From Blautia liquoris (GTDB lineage Bacteria; Bacillota; Clostridia; Lachnospirales; Lachnospiraceae): a stretch of DNA of 64,000 bases. Position numbers and translations under genes: made by a program. The DNA lies in the NCBI RefSeq assembly GCF_015159595.1, contig NZ_CP063304.1, positions 3,410,001-3,474,000 of the forward strand, read 5' to 3'. Positions 35,029 to 43,904 of this stretch are shown here, one piece after another (position 1 is the first letter of the stretch; each line of letters begins with the position of its first letter). The notes beneath the pieces are model-generated. The model made no database searches. It saw only the letters and a list, made by a program, of their open reading frames with translations, and was not told the origin of the DNA.

Positions 35029-35976
35029 TCAGGAATGTCTCTTTTCCCTGCGTCTGGCAGTCAGTGATTCCTTCCTTTTTTTGATATCCAACATTTCCGA
35101 TTCACTGCTGACTTTTATGGTCTTTATAACAAAATATCTGCCTTCATCCGTCTTTTTAATTCGAATCTTTCCCTTCACATATCCATGTGTCGGGCAGATT
35201 GCCTCACAATAGTAGTTTTTTGCATTTACTGAAAACCACCGGATCTTTTTTCTGGCAATCTTTTCACAGCGACAGCACTGTGTAGAGGTCACCTCTTTGT
35301 CTGCAAGTGCCTCCTCTTTACTGGAAAACTCTCTCGAAATATATCTGGAATATCCATTATACACAGCATGGATCTCCTCTGCTTTCGATTTCGGATTCTG
35401 ATACACATTAATCGACTCATTGGCATTGATTACTTCCATATCAATTTTCTGAAGGATCTCCGCTGTATAACAGGCATCTGACAGTGCCTGATGAAATTCA
35501 TATCTTTTATCCAGTTTTAAGTAATCAATCCCATATTCCAGAGAACGCTGGACCTTGGAAACTTCATAGTTTATGGCAAACAATTTCTGGACATCATAGA
35601 AATAAAGGGGTCCTTTTAACAGACCAAGTACCTTATGATACTTCATATTTCTCTGTAGTTCTGTCAGGTCCGACTGTCCCCATGTCGCAAAAATCGCCTC
35701 AGATCCCGCCCAGTTCAGAAATGATCTCACCGCCTTTGGAAATGATCTCCCATGGCTTAAGTCCTCCTCTGTCACTCTTACTATTTCCTTCGTCATAAAA
35801 TGCAGCTTTCGGTAGACAACCGGTTTTACCAGACAGTGAAATTTATCTGTTATCTCTCTTTTACTATTAAGTTTTACAGCGCCAATCTCTATAATTTCGA
35901 ATGGCAGCCCGGGAACCTCACAATTCTTTCCCTTTGCACTCTGGTTCCATTCCAGATCAAATACTATATAGTTCAT
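35029..35976 (-). CDS. DEDD-type 3'-5' exonuclease (KapD-like)
   Basis: A 315-residue protein whose N-terminal 180 residues form an RNase T/DnaQ-like exonuclease: Exo I motif YIVFDLEWNQ with the DxE pair, ATWGQSDLTEL (Exo II region) and HQALSDACYTAEIL (Exo III). It resembles the KapD/Eri1-like family. The C-terminal part has cysteine pairs (CCRCEKIARKK) and a basic tail. I start at the ATG at 35976, directly before the first strand, though its ribosome binding site is weak; an upstream start at 36012 is possible. Substrate (RNA or DNA) is not known. Confidence 0.8.
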   Translation of the reverse strand: MNYIVFDLEWNQSAKGKNCEVPGLPFEIIEIGAVKLNSKREITDKFHCLVKPVVYRKLHFMTKEIVRVTEEDLSHGRSFPKAVRSFLNWAGSEAIFATWGQSDLTELQRNMKYHKVLGLLKGPLYFYDVQKLFAINYEVSKVQRSLEYGIDYLKLDKRYEFHQALSDACYTAEILQKIDMEVINANESINVYQNPKSKAEEIHAVYNGYSRYISREFSSKEEALADKEVTSTQCCRCEKIARKKIRWFSVNAKNYYCEAICPTHGYVKGKIRIKKTDEGRYFVIKTIKVSSESEMLDIKKRKESLTARRREKRHS

Positions 35977-36002
35977 GCTTAGAATTATATCATGTATATG
36001 AA

Positions 36003-36031
36003 TTGACAGCAATTGTTTTATCCGTCATAAT
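36003..36031 (+). promoter_or_regulatory. Promoter for aroK
   Basis: TTGACA (36003-36008) and CATAAT (36026-36031) are 17 bp apart, about 70 bp before the aroK start. Confidence 0.65.
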
Positions 36032-36103
36032 GAATTACGGAACAATTCGTAATATAAGGGATGCAAGACGCCACAGGGCCGAAAAAGCAGGAGGGAATTC
36101 ACC

Positions 36104-36628
36104 ATGACAAGTGAACGAAAAAACAGCTCAAAAAATATCGTCTTAATCGGTTTCATGGGCTCGGGAAAAAGCAGTGTTGCAAAAGAGCTGCACAACCAGA
36201 GCAGCAAAAATGTCATTGAATTGGATGATGAAATCGTAAAGCTTAAGAAAATGAGTATTTCTGATATATTTGCTCGATATGGAGAAGCGTGTTTCAGAGA
36301 AACCGAAACAAGCGTCTTATCTCTCCTACATACACAAAAAAACATCGTCTTATCATGTGGTGGGGGAACAATACTAAAGAAAGAAAATGTACTTCTTATG
36401 AGGCAAATCGGGCGCATTTTTTATCTGACCGCCAGTCCCGAGATAATCCTTGATCGTGTGAGGGAAAACAACAGCCGTCCGATCCTGAATGGAAATATGA
36501 ATCTGGAATACATACAAGATCTTTTAAAGAGCAGGCAGAAAGCATACCTATCTGCCGCTGATGTCATCATTTCCACAGACAACAAGACAGTACCTGAAAT
36601 CTGCCGCGAAATTCTTCAGAATATATGA
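36104..36628 (+). CDS. aroK: Shikimate kinase
   Basis: Phosphorylates shikimate in chorismate synthesis. The 174-residue kinase has the P-loop GFMGSGKSSV near residues 16-25, the substrate-binding segment IELDDEIVKLKKMSISDIF, ETSVL, SCGGGTILKKEN, and a LID-like REN(N)SRPIL segment. The length is typical. AGGAGGG lies 8 bases upstream of the ATG and a consensus promoter precedes it. It stands alone, without other aro genes nearby. Confidence 0.93.
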   Translation: MTSERKNSSKNIVLIGFMGSGKSSVAKELHNQSSKNVIELDDEIVKLKKMSISDIFARYGEACFRETETSVLSLLHTQKNIVLSCGGGTILKKENVLLMRQIGRIFYLTASPEIILDRVRENNSRPILNGNMNLEYIQDLLKSRQKAYLSAADVIISTDNKTVPEICREILQNI

Positions 36629-36654
36629 CAGACAGTTTTGTGAACTGCCTGTCA
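36626..36654 (+). terminator. Hairpin at the end of aroK
   Basis: TGACAGACAGTT pairs with AACTGCCTGTCA (one mismatch) around a 5-nt loop. The stem includes the aroK stop codon. No U-tract follows, so terminator function is uncertain. Confidence 0.4.
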
Positions 36655-36687
36655 CTTGAATGAACGAGGCTTAGGCGGCAGGTTATC

Positions 36688-37443
36688 CTAAAACTGCAGC
36701 AAGTCTTTTACCACTTCACTTGCGATGATTAGTCCGGCTGTCGATGGCACGAATGCATTGCTCCCCGGTATATCACGACGCTCGGTACATTTTCTTTTCG
36801 TCCCCGGAGGGCAGATGCAGTGTGAACGACAGCTTATGGACTGATCATCAATCGGTTTGATTGGTTTTTCTTTGGAGTACACCACCTTTAACCGATCGAT
36901 TCCTCTCTTTTTAAGTTCTCTTCTCATCACTTTAGCCAGCGGACAAACACTTGTCTCATAGATGTCTGCAACCATAAATCCCGTGGGATCCATCTTATTT
37001 CCCGCACCCATGGAACTAATCACAGGTGTTTTACATCTCTTTGCCTCCTCGATCAACATCAGCTTACCCGTCACGGTGTCAATCGCATCAATGACATAAT
37101 CATATTCCGAGAAGTCGAATTCACCAGACGTCTCCGGAAGATAAAATGTTTTATGAACATTTACAATAATATCTGGATTAATATCCAGTGCACGCTCCTT
37201 TGCCACATCTGCCTTATACTTTCCTATCGTCTTTCTGGTTGCATGAAGCTGCCGATTCAGATTTGTCAGACAGATCTTGTCATCATCAATCAAATCAAGT
37301 GTCCCGACTCCACTTCTGACCAGGGCCTCAACTGCATACCCTCCAACGCCGCCGATACCAAAAACAGCTACCCTTGCATCGCGTAGCTTGGAAATCCCAT
37401 CTTTTCCTATTAATAATTCTGTTCTTGAAAATTGATTTAACAT
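36688..37443 (-). CDS. tcdA: tRNA threonylcarbamoyladenosine dehydratase (TcdA/ThiF-HesA family)
   Basis: An E1-like enzyme of 251 residues that adenylates t6A37 of tRNA to form the cyclic ct6A. It begins LNQFSRTELLIGKDG, with the nucleotide-binding loop VFGIGGVGGYAVEALVRSG, then LIDDDKICLTNLNRQLHAT, YVIDAIDTVTGK, and SSMGAGNKMDP. The cysteines in CPPGTKRKC are likely metal or structural ligands. I start at 37443, 7 bases after GAGG; the frame is open to 37554. A promoter of its own lies at 37492-37520. Confidence 0.9.
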   Translation of the reverse strand: MLNQFSRTELLIGKDGISKLRDARVAVFGIGGVGGYAVEALVRSGVGTLDLIDDDKICLTNLNRQLHATRKTIGKYKADVAKERALDINPDIIVNVHKTFYLPETSGEFDFSEYDYVIDAIDTVTGKLMLIEEAKRCKTPVISSMGAGNKMDPTGFMVADIYETSVCPLAKVMRRELKKRGIDRLKVVYSKEKPIKPIDDQSISCRSHCICPPGTKRKCTERRDIPGSNAFVPSTAGLIIASEVVKDLLQF

Positions 37444-37491
37444 ACTATAACCTCTTTTCATGCAAGCATGTACTCCCGCAATCCTACAGAC

Positions 37492-37520
37492 AGTATATCT
37501 TTTAGCATACTTTCTGTCAA
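37492..37520 (-). promoter_or_regulatory. Promoter for tcdA
   Basis: On the minus strand TTGACA (37520-37515) and TATACT (37497-37492) are 17 bp apart, about 50 bp upstream of the tcdA start. It is divergent from the aldo/keto reductase promoter region. Confidence 0.75.
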
Positions 37521-37609
37521 TCGCAGGCATTTCTTGTCCAATATCTCTTTTCAAAATATTTTCCTGATGTTATACTATTGATATAACGAAACAGAAAGGG
37601 GCAGTTTAT

Positions 37610-38428
37610 ATGCAGACAACTATCACATTAAACAATGGTATTAAGATACCACAGGTTGGACTTGGTGTATTCCGTGCCACAACCGAAGAAGCCGAAAATG
37701 CTGCAAAGTGGGCACTCGAGGCAGGATATCGCCACATAGATACCGCAAAAGCCTATGGGAATGAATCTGGAGTCGGAAAGGCCGTGGCAGAAAGCGGCCT
37801 GCATCGGAGTGATATCTTCATCACCACGAAGCTTTGGAATGAAGATGTGCGTGCACACAGAACTAAAGAAGCTTTGGAGAACAGCCTGAAAGAACTTCAG
37901 ACAGAATATATTGATCTGTATCTGATTCACTGGCCGGCAGATGGTTTTCAAGACGCCTGGAAAGAGATGGAGGAGCTGTATCACGATGGAAAGATCAAGG
38001 CAATCGGCGTTAGCAATTTCCATCCACACCACCTTCAAGATCTTGCAAAGATCTCCACGGTAAAACCGGCAATCGATCAGCTGGAATCTCATCCCTACAT
38101 GAACAATCAAAAAGTGATTGACTACTGTAAGGAAAATGGAATCCAACCCGAGGTATGGAGTCCGCTCGGAGGCAAGGGCGCTGCTCCGCTTGCAGATCCA
38201 AAAATCAGCGAAATCGCCCAAAAATATCAGAAGACACCAGCTCAGATCATCATACGCTGGCATATTCAACGAGGTGTTGTCGTTCTTCCGAAATCCATTC
38301 ATCAGGATCGCATCACCTCAAACTTTGATGTCTTCGATTTCACGCTTTCCGATGAAGATATGCAGGCAATTAACGCATTGGACAGAAATCAGCGTGTGGG
38401 GTCCGATCCGGATAACTTTGATTTTTAA
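37610..38428 (+). CDS. Aldo/keto reductase
   Basis: A 272-residue NADPH-dependent TIM-barrel reductase. It shows the signature GYRHIDTAKAYGNE (catalytic Asp and Tyr), FITTKLWNEDV with the catalytic Lys, DLYLIHWP with the catalytic His, GVSNFHPHHL, and the cofactor motif VVLPKSIHQDRITSN. It reduces aldehydes or ketones; the close family includes 2,5-diketo-gluconate reductases, but the substrate is not decided by sequence. AAAGGGG precedes the ATG, and an extended -10 (TGTTATACT, to 37576) lies upstream. A terminator follows at 38465. Confidence 0.93.
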   Translation: MQTTITLNNGIKIPQVGLGVFRATTEEAENAAKWALEAGYRHIDTAKAYGNESGVGKAVAESGLHRSDIFITTKLWNEDVRAHRTKEALENSLKELQTEYIDLYLIHWPADGFQDAWKEMEELYHDGKIKAIGVSNFHPHHLQDLAKISTVKPAIDQLESHPYMNNQKVIDYCKENGIQPEVWSPLGGKGAAPLADPKISEIAQKYQKTPAQIIIRWHIQRGVVVLPKSIHQDRITSNFDVFDFTLSDEDMQAINALDRNQRVGSDPDNFDF

Positions 38429-38464
38429 GATTGCTGTACTCCGGAGTAAGATTCCTAAAATTTT

Positions 38465-38495
38465 GAGTGTCTCGGTTTCGAGACACTCTTTTTTA
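38465..38495. terminator. Bidirectional terminator
   Basis: GAGTGTCTCG and CGAGACACTC form a perfect 10-bp stem around GTTT, with TTTTTTT on the plus side. It separates the aldo/keto reductase from the convergent lysine transporter genes. Confidence 0.88.
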
Positions 38496-38503
38496 TTCAA
38501 TTT

Positions 38504-39247
38504 CTATTCTTTTTTATTCAATATTCGATGCAGAAATTCTTTCGTACGCTCACACTTAGGACTGCCGAAGATATCCTCCGGTGTGCCTGACTCCGCGATT
38601 ACCCCTTCATCCATAAATATAACACGATCTGAGACATCTCTGGCAAATTCCATCTCATGTGTGACAACCACCATAGTAAGCCCGGTGCCGGCCAGATTCT
38701 TCATCGTCTTAAGTACTTCACCAACCATTTCCGGATCGAGTGCTGATGTAGGCTCATCAAACAACATCACATCCGGATCCATGGCAAGAGCACGTCCGAT
38801 GGCAACACGCTGCTTTTGACCACCGGAAAGCTGTGATGGTTTTGCATCAATATAACGCTCCATGTCTACCTTTTTCAGGTTTTCTATGGCTTTTTTCTTC
38901 GCCTCTTCATGCGATTTTTTTAACACAGTAACTTGGCCCACAATACAGTTTTCCAGAACGTTCATGTTACTAAAAAGGTTAAACTGCTGAAACACCATCC
39001 CCATGTGTGCACGGTATGCGGGAAGATCATAATTGGGATCCAAAATACTTTTTCCCCTATACAGGATCTGCCCGCCGCTGGGCTTCTCCAACAGATTGAT
39101 ACAGCGAAGCAAGGTTGATTTTCCCGAGCCTGAGGAACCGATAATCGTGACCACTTCTCCCTTGTCAACAGAAAGATCAATATCCCTTAAAACTTCATTT
39201 TTACCAAAATTCTTTTTTAAATGTTCTATCTTTATGATTTCTGACAT
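38504..39247 (-). CDS. Polar amino acid ABC transporter ATPase, probably lysine
   Basis: A 247-residue GlnQ/HisP-type ATPase: Walker [11 protein letters not shown]-loop MVFQQFNLF, signature [15 protein letters not shown], Walker [13 protein letters not shown], and switch histidine VVVTHEM. It is 12 bp after the fused binding-protein/permease gene and shares its lysine riboswitch, which supports lysine as substrate rather than glutamine. The assignment rests on the riboswitch call. Confidence 0.92.
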   Translation of the reverse strand: MSEIIKIEHLKKNFGKNEVLRDIDLSVDKGEVVTIIGSSGSGKSTLLRCINLLEKPSGGQILYRGKSILDPNYDLPAYRAHMGMVFQQFNLFSNMNVLENCIVGQVTVLKKSHEEAKKKAIENLKKVDMERYIDAKPSQLSGGQKQRVAIGRALAMDPDVMLFDEPTSALDPEMVGEVLKTMKNLAGTGLTMVVVTHEMEFARDVSDRVIFMDEGVIAESGTPEDIFGSPKCERTKEFLHRILNKKE

Positions 39248-39259
39248 AGCAATCCCTCT

Positions 39260-40825
39260 CTATTTTTCCTCCGAAATCGGTACATAATCTGCCGGTCCAT
39301 CTAATCTTTTCTCCACGTAGCGCAGGATTCTTGTTATCGTAAATGTCAATATAAAGTAGATCACACAGATAATCGTATAGGTCTGGAAAAACATATAATT
39401 CGTTCCTGCTGCAGATTTCCCCTGGAAAAACAATTCCGTCACAGATATGATGCTCAGAACAGAAGTATCCTTGATGTTGATGACGAATTCATTTCCGGTT
39501 GCCGGCAGGATATTTCTAAGTACCTGCGGTATCACAACCTTGCGCATGGTCTGTCCATGTGTCATGCCAAGTGCCTCTGCTGCCTCGAACTGTCCCGAAT
39601 CAACCGCAAATATGCCGCCGCGTACAATCTCTGACATATAGGCACCGGTGTTAATCGAAACGATAAACAGGGCAGCTCCCGTGCGGTTCAGATTGAATCC
39701 AAATAGCAATGCCGTTCCATAATAAAACATTGCAGCCTGAACAATCATAGGTGTACCACGAAAAATTTCCACATAGGCATTTAAAATCCATCCAAAGATC
39801 TTCTGCAAAATCTTTTTGATCTTGTTTTCAGAAATCGGTATGGTGCGATACACTCCTACCAAAATCCCGATGATGCCGCCGATCACAGTGCCGGAAAGTG
39901 CCAGAAACATCGTCATCCCCGTGCCTCGAAGGAACATCTTCCCATTCTGTCTTAAGATTCGGACAAATGAATTCTCTTGGCTGTTTTCCTCTTCTGCTGC
40001 CGGCTGATTCGCCGTAGCGTCATCCATGATCTTATCTCGCTCGCTCTGAGGAATTCTGGCCAGTATTTCATCTATCTTGGCAAGATCAGGGTCTCCTTTT
40101 CTCATACCAATCGCAACTGCGGTATCATCCGGACTGGTTTCAAAACCCTCGCTTTCCTTGAACTGAACCATCTTCAGTTTTGGATTGACACTTTGTGCTG
40201 TAACCCCTTCTGGTCTCTCGCTGACATAGGCATCGATAATACCTGACTGAAGCGCCACTCTCATTGCAGGAAAATTATCCATCGCCTCTTGCTTGTCTAC
40301 TCCCGGAATCTGGTCAATGACAGTATAATGAAATGTAGAGAGCTGAGCGGTCACTTTCGCATCTTTAAAATCATTGAGACTTTTCGCTTTGGCATATTTC
40401 GTGTCCGCCCTGGTTACCATAACCAGATTTGACTCATAATACACATCGGAAAAGTCCATCTGCTCTCTTCTCTCAGCTGTCGGTGACATACCGGCGACGA
40501 TGGCATCGATCTTGCCGGACTCAAGAGCAGGCGGAAGTCCATCCCACTCTGTTTTTACAATCACAAGCTTGCGTCCCAGTTCATCGGCAATTCTTTTTGC
40601 GATTTCTACATCATAGCCTCCGGCATAAGATTTATCCCCTTGAATTGGGACAGCGCCGTGATCGTCAGAATTCTGTGTCCAGTTAAACGGGGCATAGCCT
40701 GCCTCCATTCCCACGCGGAATTCCTTTTGATTTTCCCCTTCTGCCTGTGCCTTAATTGCAAGCCCCGGCATCATACTGATCATCAGAATCAGAAGTAATG
40801 ACAGGACCGAAACTTTCTTCTTCAT
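39260..40825 (-). CDS. Fused amino-acid-binding protein and permease of an ABC transporter, probably lysine
   Basis: A 521-residue fusion. The N-terminal signal segment (KKKVSVLSLLLILMISMMPG, cut near AQA) leads to a periplasmic-binding-protein-type domain (KEFRVGMEAGYAPFNW, GYDVEIAKRIADELG, AIVAGMSPTAERREQMDFS; residues 30-280). A short linker then joins a His/Glu/Gln-type permease (FVRILRQNGKMFLRGTGMTM to the end) with the EAA-like loop GQFEAAEALGMTHGQTMRKVVIP. The fusion keeps the binding domain tethered to the channel. The lysine riboswitch upstream indicates lysine uptake. Confidence 0.92.
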   Translation of the reverse strand: MKKKVSVLSLLLILMISMMPGLAIKAQAEGENQKEFRVGMEAGYAPFNWTQNSDDHGAVPIQGDKSYAGGYDVEIAKRIADELGRKLVIVKTEWDGLPPALESGKIDAIVAGMSPTAERREQMDFSDVYYESNLVMVTRADTKYAKAKSLNDFKDAKVTAQLSTFHYTVIDQIPGVDKQEAMDNFPAMRVALQSGIIDAYVSERPEGVTAQSVNPKLKMVQFKESEGFETSPDDTAVAIGMRKGDPDLAKIDEILARIPQSERDKIMDDATANQPAAEEENSQENSFVRILRQNGKMFLRGTGMTMFLALSGTVIGGIIGILVGVYRTIPISENKIKKILQKIFGWILNAYVEIFRGTPMIVQAAMFYYGTALLFGFNLNRTGAALFIVSINTGAYMSEIVRGGIFAVDSGQFEAAEALGMTHGQTMRKVVIPQVLRNILPATGNEFVINIKDTSVLSIISVTELFFQGKSAAGTNYMFFQTYTIICVIYFILTFTITRILRYVEKRLDGPADYVPISEEK

Positions 40826-40876
40826 ATTCTTCTCCTTCTCATAGACTTTTCTAAGTCAAACCTGTACCCTGCATGA

Positions 40877-41105
40877 ATAAAAAAAACACTCTTGAAAAAC
40901 CAGAGCGCTCACTTTTATCACCTTATTGTAAACATAGCGCAACTTAGTTAAACACTAAGACAGTCCACAGGCTGTTAACCTATGTCCCAACCGGATTGTA
41001 CAAGAGATACCCTCCGATTTCGGCAATATTCCCTAGTTCTGCTTCCTCGTGTCTCTTCACTCCACAGTGTTAATAAATATCGCAACCTCTACCTCAATAC
41101 TTGAG
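40877..41105 (-). promoter_or_regulatory. Lysine riboswitch (L box) with terminator
   Basis: On the minus strand the leader begins with the L-box hallmark GAGGTAGAGGTTGCG (41096-41082), followed by conserved blocks such as GTGAAGAGAC, GCCGAAATCGGAGGG and GTTGGGAC, then GGACTGTCTTAGTG. It ends in a G-U-rich stem (GCGCTCT with AGAGTGT) and a run of eight T. This is the expected order for a lysine riboswitch that terminates transcription when lysine is bound. It controls the fused transporter and its ATPase. Confidence 0.85.
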
Positions 41106-41139
41106 ATGTCCCATATTTTGTTTTAAGATTCTTTTTACT

Positions 41140-41168
41140 ATCCTAGCCCTTTATTCTCATCTTGTCAA
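41140..41168 (-). promoter_or_regulatory. Promoter of the lysine riboswitch transcript
   Basis: On the minus strand TTGACA (41168-41163) and TAGGAT (41145-41140) are 17 bp apart, upstream of the L-box leader. Confidence 0.7.
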
Positions 41169-41228
41169 GTTTCGTTTTATGGTATAAGCTATATTTACAT
41201 AGTTTTCAATTTGAAAAGGAGGGTTTTT

Positions 41229-42893
41229 ATGAGATTTTCTGACATGCTCTATCAACGGGTCGACTTTGAAAAATTAAAAAAGGATTTTTACGGGCTTTAC
41301 GATGCTTTTTCCAATGCCAGATCAGGCGCAGAGCAGTTTGAAGTTCACCAAAAATATTATGAGCTGACGGATCACGCCATGACTGAGATGACAATTGCCG
41401 AGATCCGGCATGACATCAATATGTCTGACGAATTCTACGGTGCAGAGCAGGATTATTATGATGCGAACCGTCCCATGTTCCAGAATTTGATTGTCCGTTA
41501 TCAGAAAATGCTCTATGAATCGGAGTTTCGCCCCTATCTGGAGAAAAAGATCGGTCCGGTGGCATTTAAAAATATTGAACTTGCCACAAAATCAATCGAT
41601 GAGAAGATTCTTCCCCTGATGCAGGAGGAAAATGCACTGCAGACCAGATATAACAAACTTTTGGCCACAGCTAAGATTGACTGGGAGGGTGACACATTAA
41701 ATCTCTCCCTGATGACTCCTCATATGCGTGATCCCAATCGCCAGACTCGCATAAAAGCCTGGAACAAATTCTCCAGTTTCTTTACAGACAACCAGGAAGA
41801 ACTCGACGATATCTATGACAAACTGGTCAAAAACCGCACGACACAGGCAGAGAAACTGGGCTATAAGAACTATCTCACCCTCGGATATTACCGGATGAAC
41901 CGCAACTGCTATGGTCGCTCGGACATCCAGCAATTCCGCAAGCAGGTAAAACACGATCTTGTTCCGTATGCCGAAAAGCTTCACGAAAAGCGCAGAGCAC
42001 GCCTCGGTCTCGATACCCTGCGTTATTATGACGAGGATGTCTATTTTAAGAGTGGAAACCCTTCTCCGACCGGAACCCCAGAAGAGATTCTTGCAGCCGG
42101 AAGAAAGATGTACAACGAACTATCCCCGGAAACCGGAAAGTTTATGAACTTCATGTGTGACAATGAACTTTTTGACGTAATTGGGCGAAAGACGAAAAAG
42201 ACCGGCGGGTATATGACCTATCTTCCGGATTATAAATCCCCCTTTGTATTCGCCAACTTTAACGGAAGCAGCGGAGACGCCGATGTGATTACACACGAGT
42301 GCGGACATGCATTCCAGGGATGGATTGTTGCGGATGATCCCATCCGAGAACACGCTGACATCACAATGGAAACCGCTGAAACTCACTCCATGTCCATGGA
42401 ATTCTTCACGGAACCATGGATGAATCTTCTCTTTGGAAATCGCGCAAAAGATTACGTCGACATGCATTTTGAAGACTCCATTCTCTTCATCCCCTACGGA
42501 ACCATGGTAGATGAATTCCAGGATATCTGCTATGAAAATCCCGCCCTTTCGCCAAAAGACCGAAACGCCGTGTGGAGAGATCTTGAGAAACAGTACAAAC
42601 CTCATCTGAACTATGCGGGAAATAAATACTACGAGGAAGGCGGTTTCTGGCAGAACAAACACCACATCTATGACAGCCCGCTTTATTATATCGACTACTG
42701 TATCGCCGGGACAGATGCACTTCAATATAAAGTGTGGATGGATCAGGATTACAAATCCGCCTGGGAGAGTTACCTGAAACTCTGCCGCCTGTCCGCTTCC
42801 GATTTCTTCACAAACTTGATCAAAGATGTCGGACTGATCAACCCCTTTGAAGATGGCTGTATGAGATACGTAGTGAAAAAACTGGATAAATAG
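41229..42893 (+). CDS. pepF: M3 family oligoendopeptidase
   Basis: Cytoplasmic zinc metallopeptidase cleaving short peptides, 554 residues, typical for the PepF/M3 family. The zinc motif HECGH is in VITHECGHAFQGW (near residue 355) and the third ligand in ETAETHSMSMEFF. The C-terminal YYEEGGFWQNKHHIYDSPLYYIDYC segment holds the usual His/Tyr substrate-contact residues. The ATG at 41229 follows AAAGGAGGG by 5 bases; the TTG at 41211 is rejected because it lies upstream of that site. It is monocistronic, with a terminator at 42906. Confidence 0.93.
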   Translation: MRFSDMLYQRVDFEKLKKDFYGLYDAFSNARSGAEQFEVHQKYYELTDHAMTEMTIAEIRHDINMSDEFYGAEQDYYDANRPMFQNLIVRYQKMLYESEFRPYLEKKIGPVAFKNIELATKSIDEKILPLMQEENALQTRYNKLLATAKIDWEGDTLNLSLMTPHMRDPNRQTRIKAWNKFSSFFTDNQEELDDIYDKLVKNRTTQAEKLGYKNYLTLGYYRMNRNCYGRSDIQQFRKQVKHDLVPYAEKLHEKRRARLGLDTLRYYDEDVYFKSGNPSPTGTPEEILAAGRKMYNELSPETGKFMNFMCDNELFDVIGRKTKKTGGYMTYLPDYKSPFVFANFNGSSGDADVITHECGHAFQGWIVADDPIREHADITMETAETHSMSMEFFTEPWMNLLFGNRAKDYVDMHFEDSILFIPYGTMVDEFQDICYENPALSPKDRNAVWRDLEKQYKPHLNYAGNKYYEEGGFWQNKHHIYDSPLYYIDYCIAGTDALQYKVWMDQDYKSAWESYLKLCRLSASDFFTNLIKDVGLINPFEDGCMRYVVKKLDK

Positions 42894-42905
42894 TTAAAGT
42901 TCAAT

Positions 42906-42933
42906 GAAAGCCGCTCAGTTTTGAGCGGCTTTC
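42906..42933. terminator. Bidirectional terminator between pepF and metQ
   Basis: GAAAGCCGCTCA and TGAGCGGCTTTC form a perfect 12-bp stem around GTTT. It serves the convergent ends of pepF and the metNIQ operon. Confidence 0.8.
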
Positions 42934-42964
42934 AAAAATCATGATTTATTTTATTATGCTGTTA

Positions 42965-43849
42965 TCAGAATGACGGAACCACTGCACCTGCATACTTGTC
43001 TTCCATGAACTTCTTCGCTGTATCGCTTGTCAGTGCTTCAACAAGGGCTTTTGTCTTCTCGTTGTCTTTGTCATCTTTACGAACTGCGACAATATTGCTG
43101 TATGTGGTCGCCGCTACAGAGGATGCATCTTCTGTAGCAAGGGCATCGGATATCTTTAACCCTGCGTCTATGGCATAGTTCCCATTGATAACTGCAAGGT
43201 CAACATCTGCAAGTGATCGTGGGAGCTGCGCTGCATCTACTTCTACAAACTTGATATTTTTATCATTTTTTTCGATATCTTTTGTCGTAGCATTCAAATC
43301 AGCACCGTCTTTTAAGGTCAAAAGGCCGTTGTCCTGAAGCAAAAGCAGTGCACGTGCTTCATTCGAAACATCGTTTGGAACCGCAATCTGAGCACCTTCT
43401 TTGACATCATCCAGCGACTTTGTCTTTCCGGCATAGATGCCAAATGGTTCATAGTGAATCGATGCTGCGCTTACAAGGTCTGTCTTATGTTCTTCATTAA
43501 ACTGATCGAGAAATGGCTGATGCTGATGATATGTCGCATCAATGTCCCCAGAATCCAGAGCCATATCAGGCTGTACATAATCCGTGTACTCCTTAATAAC
43601 AAGATTATAACCTTTTTCTTTCAGTGTATCCTTAACCGCTTCCAATATCTCTGCATGAGGGGATGGTGTCGCACCGACTACCAAGTCCTCAAGCTCTTCT
43701 GAAGATGTCTTTTCTGCACTTGATGCTGCATCTGTTTCCTTTGAAGATGACTTGGCTGAACTGGAATCTGCATCACTCTTAGTCCCACATGCACCTAATG
43801 TGCTAAGAGCTAAAACTGCTGCTGTCAATAAATAAAGTGGTTTTCTCAT
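42965..43849 (-). CDS. metQ: Methionine-binding lipoprotein
   Basis: NlpA/MetQ-family substrate-binding lipoprotein, 294 residues. The signal LLTAAVLALSTLGAC ends in a lipobox with Cys at residue 21, followed by a Ser/Glu-rich linker. Family segments are LVVGATPSPHAEILEAVKD, DYVQPDMALDSGDIDATYHQHQPFL and QIAVPNDVSNEARAL. It is the third gene of metNIQ, 55 bp after metI, with AGGAGG upstream. It captures L-methionine, or possibly D-methionine, outside the membrane. Confidence 0.94.
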   Translation of the reverse strand: MRKPLYLLTAAVLALSTLGACGTKSDADSSSAKSSSKETDAASSAEKTSSEELEDLVVGATPSPHAEILEAVKDTLKEKGYNLVIKEYTDYVQPDMALDSGDIDATYHQHQPFLDQFNEEHKTDLVSAASIHYEPFGIYAGKTKSLDDVKEGAQIAVPNDVSNEARALLLLQDNGLLTLKDGADLNATTKDIEKNDKNIKFVEVDAAQLPRSLADVDLAVINGNYAIDAGLKISDALATEDASSVAATTYSNIVAVRKDDKDNEKTKALVEALTSDTAKKFMEDKYAGAVVPSF

Positions 43850-43904
43850 AATATTGTTCCTCCTGACTTATCTTTTATATATAAACGCCTTTTGGCGATT
43901 ATCT

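Noticed and set aside
38504-40825. Glutamine transporter naming (glnQ/glnHP) for the fused ABC system
   Set aside because: The proteins alone would fit, but the leader looks like a lysine riboswitch, so lysine is the better substrate guess.
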